Source: Pedobacter polysacchareus
GTDB taxonomy: Bacteria; Bacteroidota; Bacteroidia; Sphingobacteriales; Sphingobacteriaceae
Assembly (NCBI RefSeq): GCF_019802255.1
Contig: NZ_JAHYSS010000004.1
Location: 62,001 to 126,000 of the forward strand
DNA length: 64,000 nt
Direction: 5' to 3'
In this document: one piece after another, positions 60,442-64,000 of the stretch
Position numbering within the stretch: the stretch's first letter is position 1
How the letters are laid out: every line of letters starts with the position of its first letter
Program-made: the position numbers and the translations under genes
Notes under the pieces: generated by a model
What the model saw: only the letters and a program-made list of their open reading frames with translations
What the model was told of the DNA's origin: nothing
Database searches by the model: none

Positions 60442-62724
60442 ATGTCTGAACACAACCCCGCCGAGCTTGCCGCTAAATTTGTAAACTATACTGCTAAACA
60501 CATCTTTCTGACAGGAAAGGCCGGCACCGGTAAAACAACCTTTTTGCGTAACCTGATAGAGCTGACTCATAAAAAAGCAGTGATTGCAGCACCAACGGGG
60601 ATTGCAGCGATCAATGCAGCGGGAGTCACGATTCATTCTTTATTTCAGCTTCCTTTTGGAACGTATCTGCCTAAAGCTCCGGCTGCAGATGGGGATCATT
60701 ATAACCAGCAATACAATACCCCGAAATCAATTGTCCGCCATTTAAACATGACTTCCTCGAAAAGGAAAGTGCTGATGGATATGGAATTGCTGATCATCGA
60801 TGAGGTGAGTATGCTCCGTGCCGATTTACTGGATGCCATAGATATGGTGCTGCGCTATATCAGGAGGAACAATACCGCTAGTTTTGGAGGCGTACAAGTG
60901 TTGTTTATCGGTGATTTACACCAGCTGCCACCCGTAGTGAAGTCTTCGGAATGGAACCTGATGGGGCAATTTTATAACAGTGCTTACTTTTTCGATGCGC
61001 TGGCCCTGCAGAATAATCCACCAATCTATATCGAGCTGGAGAAAATTTACAGACAGGCAGATCAGGTGTTCATCAATCTGCTAAATAACCTCCGCAACAA
61101 TGAAGTCACGGCCCAGGATGTGGCGCTATTGGATAAATATTATAAGGCCGATTTTAAGCCTACCGTAAATGATAAATACATTACCCTGACCACCCACAAT
61201 AATAAAGCAGATGCCTTAAACAAGGAAAGACTAGAGGAATTAAAAGCCCCTTCTTACCTGTATACTGCTAAAGTGGAGAACGATTTTTCTGAGTACGCCT
61301 ATCCTGCTGAACACGTTTTGGAGCTTAAAAAAGGTGCTCAGGTCATGTTCATTAAGAATGATCCTACCGGAGAACAGCGTTTTTTCAATGGAAAGATCGC
61401 CGTCGTGACCGAGCTCAGAACAGATTTGATTGAGGTGCAGGCAGAAGGGACCAATGAGAAAATTATCCTGGAAAAATATACCTGGAAAAACATTAAATAC
61501 ACGACGGATAAGGTGACCGGAGAGATTGAAGAAGAGCTGGCAGGAACATTTACCCAGTATCCTTTGAAACTGGCCTGGGCAATTACCGTGCATAAGAGCC
61601 AGGGTTTAACCTTCGATAAGGCGATCATTGATATCGGCAGTGCTTTTGCCCCTGGGCAAATTTATGTGGCGCTTTCCCGTCTTCGTTCCCTGGATGGATT
61701 GATCCTGACCTCTAAGATTTCAGGTTCCGGTATCCGACAGGATCAAAACGTATCTTTCTTTTCGAAAACCAAAGAAAGTCAGATGAGCCTGGATGCGCAG
61801 ATCGTGACCGAACGTGATGCCTTTTTGAGAAACTACCTGCTGCAGTGTTTTGATTTGACGCCGCTGGATAATTATGTGTACGAGCATGTGCATTCTTATA
61901 CCAAAGACATTAATAAATCTGCAAAGCAGAAACATGTGAAATGGGCCGGACAGCTGTTGAAAGACCTGAGTGAAGTGAAGGCCAATGCCAATAAGTTCCT
62001 TTCGCAGATTCAGCGTATGTACGCAGTGGATACTCCGGAAGGAAGAGCCGCGCTGCTGGAACGTACGATTGCTGCAGAAAACTATTTTAATCCGATTGTA
62101 GTTGGCTTTTCCAAACGTATTTTTGAGCGTATGGAGCTGGTGAAAATGGATAAACAGGTGACTGCTTATTTAACAGAGCTGCTGGAAATGGAAGCTTTGT
62201 TTTATGATCAGTATAAGAAAATCAGGAAAGCCACGGCGATGTTGAATTCTACCATTAATGGAACAGAATTTACTAAAAAGGAGGTGACTGCCCTGATGAG
62301 CCAGGAAGAAAGAGCCGCTACCATGGCCAAAGTGTTTGCCGTTCCTGGTAAACTGGACTTTACCGCTAAAAAGGGTAAAACTACAAAAAGTAAAACGACT
62401 GCTGCGAAGGTGGAGAAAGCACCAAAAGTAGATACGAAAGAGGTTTCCCTGGAAATGCTAAAGTCAGGAAAAACACTGGCTGAGATCGCGTCAGAACGTA
62501 AAATGGTGATTGGTACGATTGAAGGGCATTTGGCTTATTACGTCGCGAAACATGAGGTTTCTGCGAAGGATATCCTTGGTAAAAGGAAGCTGGATAATAT
62601 CCTGAAGGCCATTCAGGATTTAAAGACCCTCCAGATGAATCCGATTAGGGAACACCTGGGCAGGGACTATACGTTTGGCGAAATTAAAATCGGTGTGGCC
62701 GCACACCTTGCAGAGGGGGAGTAA
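60442..62724 (+). CDS. Pif1/RecD-like helicase with C-terminal HTH domain
   Basis: The 760-residue helicase has Walker A GKAGTGKTT (25-33), motif II LLIIDEVSML, and the region GDLHQLPPVV. A UvrD_C_2-like segment follows (YPLKLAWAITVHKSQGLTF, GQIYVALSRLRSLDGLILTS). The C-terminal ~100 residues form an HTH_40-like helical domain (SLEMLKSGKTLAEIASERK) that probably binds DNA. A Lys-rich linker around residues 640-665 separates the two. It ends one base before the dapF stop on the other strand. Confidence 0.92.
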   Translation: MSEHNPAELAAKFVNYTAKHIFLTGKAGTGKTTFLRNLIELTHKKAVIAAPTGIAAINAAGVTIHSLFQLPFGTYLPKAPAADGDHYNQQYNTPKSIVRHLNMTSSKRKVLMDMELLIIDEVSMLRADLLDAIDMVLRYIRRNNTASFGGVQVLFIGDLHQLPPVVKSSEWNLMGQFYNSAYFFDALALQNNPPIYIELEKIYRQADQVFINLLNNLRNNEVTAQDVALLDKYYKADFKPTVNDKYITLTTHNNKADALNKERLEELKAPSYLYTAKVENDFSEYAYPAEHVLELKKGAQVMFIKNDPTGEQRFFNGKIAVVTELRTDLIEVQAEGTNEKIILEKYTWKNIKYTTDKVTGEIEEELAGTFTQYPLKLAWAITVHKSQGLTFDKAIIDIGSAFAPGQIYVALSRLRSLDGLILTSKISGSGIRQDQNVSFFSKTKESQMSLDAQIVTERDAFLRNYLLQCFDLTPLDNYVYEHVHSYTKDINKSAKQKHVKWAGQLLKDLSEVKANANKFLSQIQRMYAVDTPEGRAALLERTIAAENYFNPIVVGFSKRIFERMELVKMDKQVTAYLTELLEMEALFYDQYKKIRKATAMLNSTINGTEFTKKEVTALMSQEERAATMAKVFAVPGKLDFTAKKGKTTKSKTTAAKVEKAPKVDTKEVSLEMLKSGKTLAEIASERKMVIGTIEGHLAYYVAKHEVSAKDILGKRKLDNILKAIQDLKTLQMNPIREHLGRDYTFGEIKIGVAAHLAEGE

Positions 62725-63510
62725 TTAAACGTTAACTTCTCCTGTAAAAACCTGCACTGCCGGGCCGCAAAGAAAGATATTTCTGAATTTTGAACCATCA
62801 TAATCAAACTGGATGCTTAAATCGCCTCCTAATACTTTGATTGGGGTTTCGATATGGCCTGCTTGTTTTAAGTGCTGTGCCATAGATAGGGCTACAGCGG
62901 TGACGCCAGTTCCGCAAGCATAAGTTTCATCTTCGACACCTCTTTCGAAGGTGCGTACAAAGAAATGATCACCTTGGTTTTCTACAAAATTCACATTGAT
63001 TCCCGCTGCTTTATAAGTGTCGTTATTGCGGATCGCTTTTCCTTCTGTGAATACATCTTTGTCTTTTAAGCCGGTCACCTGCAATACATAATGTGGTGAT
63101 CCCGTATTTAAAACATAGGCATCTCCGTCTTTTTCGATGGTATCGATGTCGATCATTTGCAGATTTACCCAGTCGCCTTCTGCTGAAATTTTGGCATAAT
63201 GAGGGCCGTCGACTGCCAGAAATTCAGTCTCTATGTCAATGATGCCCAGGTACTTGGCGAATGCAACAATACACCTTCCACCGTTCCCGCACATGCTGCC
63301 TAATTTTCCATCTGCATTGAAGTATAACATTTCGAAATCATAGTCTTCATGATCCTGAAGCAGCATTAATCCGTCTGCTCCAATTCCAAAACGCCTGTTA
63401 CACAGGCCCAAAACCGTATTATTATCCTTATATTGGAAAGATAAATCACGGTTGTCAATTAAAATGAAGTCATTTCCTGCGCCCTGGTACTTGAAGAACT
63501 TGGTTTTCAT
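62725..63510 (-). CDS. dapF: Diaminopimelate epimerase
   Basis: DapF interconverts LL- and meso-diaminopimelate, for lysine and peptidoglycan. The protein has 261 residues. The catalytic cysteines are Cys74 in MCGNGGRC and Cys199 in ACGTGVTAVA. GNDFILIDNRD and the DGLMLLQ segment are typical. It converges on the helicase gene with no spacer. Upstream is the divergent HtrA-type protease. Confidence 0.97.
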   Translation of the reverse strand: MKTKFFKYQGAGNDFILIDNRDLSFQYKDNNTVLGLCNRRFGIGADGLMLLQDHEDYDFEMLYFNADGKLGSMCGNGGRCIVAFAKYLGIIDIETEFLAVDGPHYAKISAEGDWVNLQMIDIDTIEKDGDAYVLNTGSPHYVLQVTGLKDKDVFTEGKAIRNNDTYKAAGINVNFVENQGDHFFVRTFERGVEDETYACGTGVTAVALSMAQHLKQAGHIETPIKVLGGDLSIQFDYDGSKFRNIFLCGPAVQVFTGEVNV

Positions 63511-63731
63511 AAACGGTATGGGGTTTTTATTTTAACATTTTTTAACAGTTTTAAAGGGCTGTTACTACTACAAATATCGTTGATATGGTATTAAATTTGA
63601 CTATATCATTGAAAAGAAAAGTTCTTAACAGGTAAAATTAATAAATAGCTTCTGGCTTTTCGCCAATCAGGCAGATCGGTCGAACCAGAAGGAATGGACA
63701 TAATTAAAAACATACAAAAAATAGGAGACAA

Positions 63732-64000
63732 ATGAAAAAAATAGGATTGATAGCATTAGCCGCATTAATGGGTGGAGCGGCTGCATTAGGTGGCTATAAA
63801 TTATTAGAACGTAATCAGGATAGTAGAACACTAACTGAGCAACAAAATGTACTTTTCGCAAATAACCCGGCGAAGATTTCCTCTACGGGAGCGGTAGATT
63901 TTGTACAGGCCGCAGCAGCAGTATCGCCAGGGGTAGTGCATATTAAGACTACTTATGGTGGGAAAAGCAGCGAGCAATCAGGTGGAGGTTCTCCAGCAGA
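63732..64000 (+). CDS. HtrA/DegP-type serine protease, start only
   Basis: From ATG 63732 about 89 residues are visible before the window ends. It has a signal or membrane anchor (KKIGLIALAALMGGAAALGGY) and then the conserved start of the Do/DegQ protease domain (VDFVQAAAAVSPGVVHIKT). The catalytic triad and PDZ domains are outside the window. An AGGAG stretch at 63723-63727 sits unusually close to the start for a Bacteroidota gene. The upstream 221 bases hold a 7-bp inverted repeat (63649-63655 with 63685-63691). Confidence 0.88.
   Translation, partial: MKKIGLIALAALMGGAAALGGYKLLERNQDSRTLTEQQNVLFANNPAKISSTGAVDFVQAAAAVSPGVVHIKTTYGGKSSEQSGGGSPA

Overview
The window looks like a chromosomal segment of a Bacteroidota bacterium, most likely Sphingobacteriaceae and close to Pedobacter. 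The support is: a SusC/SusD pair with an ECF sigma factor and FecR anti-sigma, a GLPGLI/outer-membrane-protein pair, a DUF3127 protein, a DUF5687 ABC permease, histidine degradation genes, moderately AT-rich DNA, little Shine-Dalgarno signal, and repeated -7 boxes of the Bacteroidota form TAnnTTTG. I see no rRNA, tRNA, CRISPR array, IS element, prophage or integrase. It reads as core chromosome with one accessory nutrient-uptake locus.

Layout. (1) 1-4220: cyanophycin synthetase (partial, cut by the left edge) diverges from cyanophycinase and an isoaspartyl peptidase, which together could make and fully recycle an Asp/Arg storage polymer; a TPR protein follows. (2) 4361-9594: Prc/Tsp-type protease, SPFH membrane protein, small membrane protein, CapA-like phosphoesterase and NlpC/P60 hydrolase. 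(3) 9822-13958: pyruvate dehydrogenase E1-alpha and E2, then hisS. (4) 13955-18501: SnoaL-like protein with a receiver-only regulator, then a compact TetR / ABC1 kinase / NAD(P)-binding DUF2867 operon. (5) 18668-25010: hutU and hutH flank a small His/Cys-rich protein and a TonB-dependent receptor. (6) 25096-29191: alpha/beta hydrolase, MtfA-like zinc peptidase with a Gfo/Idh oxidoreductase, a conserved small protein, and an OmpA lipoprotein. (7) 29374-39024: ABC transporter, RarA, DEAD-box helicase, DUF4197, a von Willebrand A protein, and a divergent ECF sigma factor with a membrane partner.

(8) 39134-44694: PiT phosphate permease with its DUF47 partner and a PhoR-like kinase, an HD phosphohydrolase, an XRE regulator behind a perfect 17-bp inverted repeat, a THUMP methyltransferase, and DUF3127. 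(9) 45101-51278: an RprX/RprY-like two-component system facing a GLPGLI plus TonB-type barrel pair. (10) 51498-60256: ECF sigma, FecR, STN-containing SusC, SusD and a sulfatase, which reads as a self-regulated uptake locus for a sulfated substrate. (11) 60442-64000: Pif1-like helicase with an HTH tail, dapF, and the start of an HtrA/DegP protease cut by the right edge.

The candidates I consider most worth follow-up are the cyanophycin cluster, the His/Cys-rich protein plus receptor inside the hut region, the minimal sulfatase SusCD locus, the XRE operator, and the unusual palindromic element at 44838-44889. None of them is shown by the sequence alone to be a new system.
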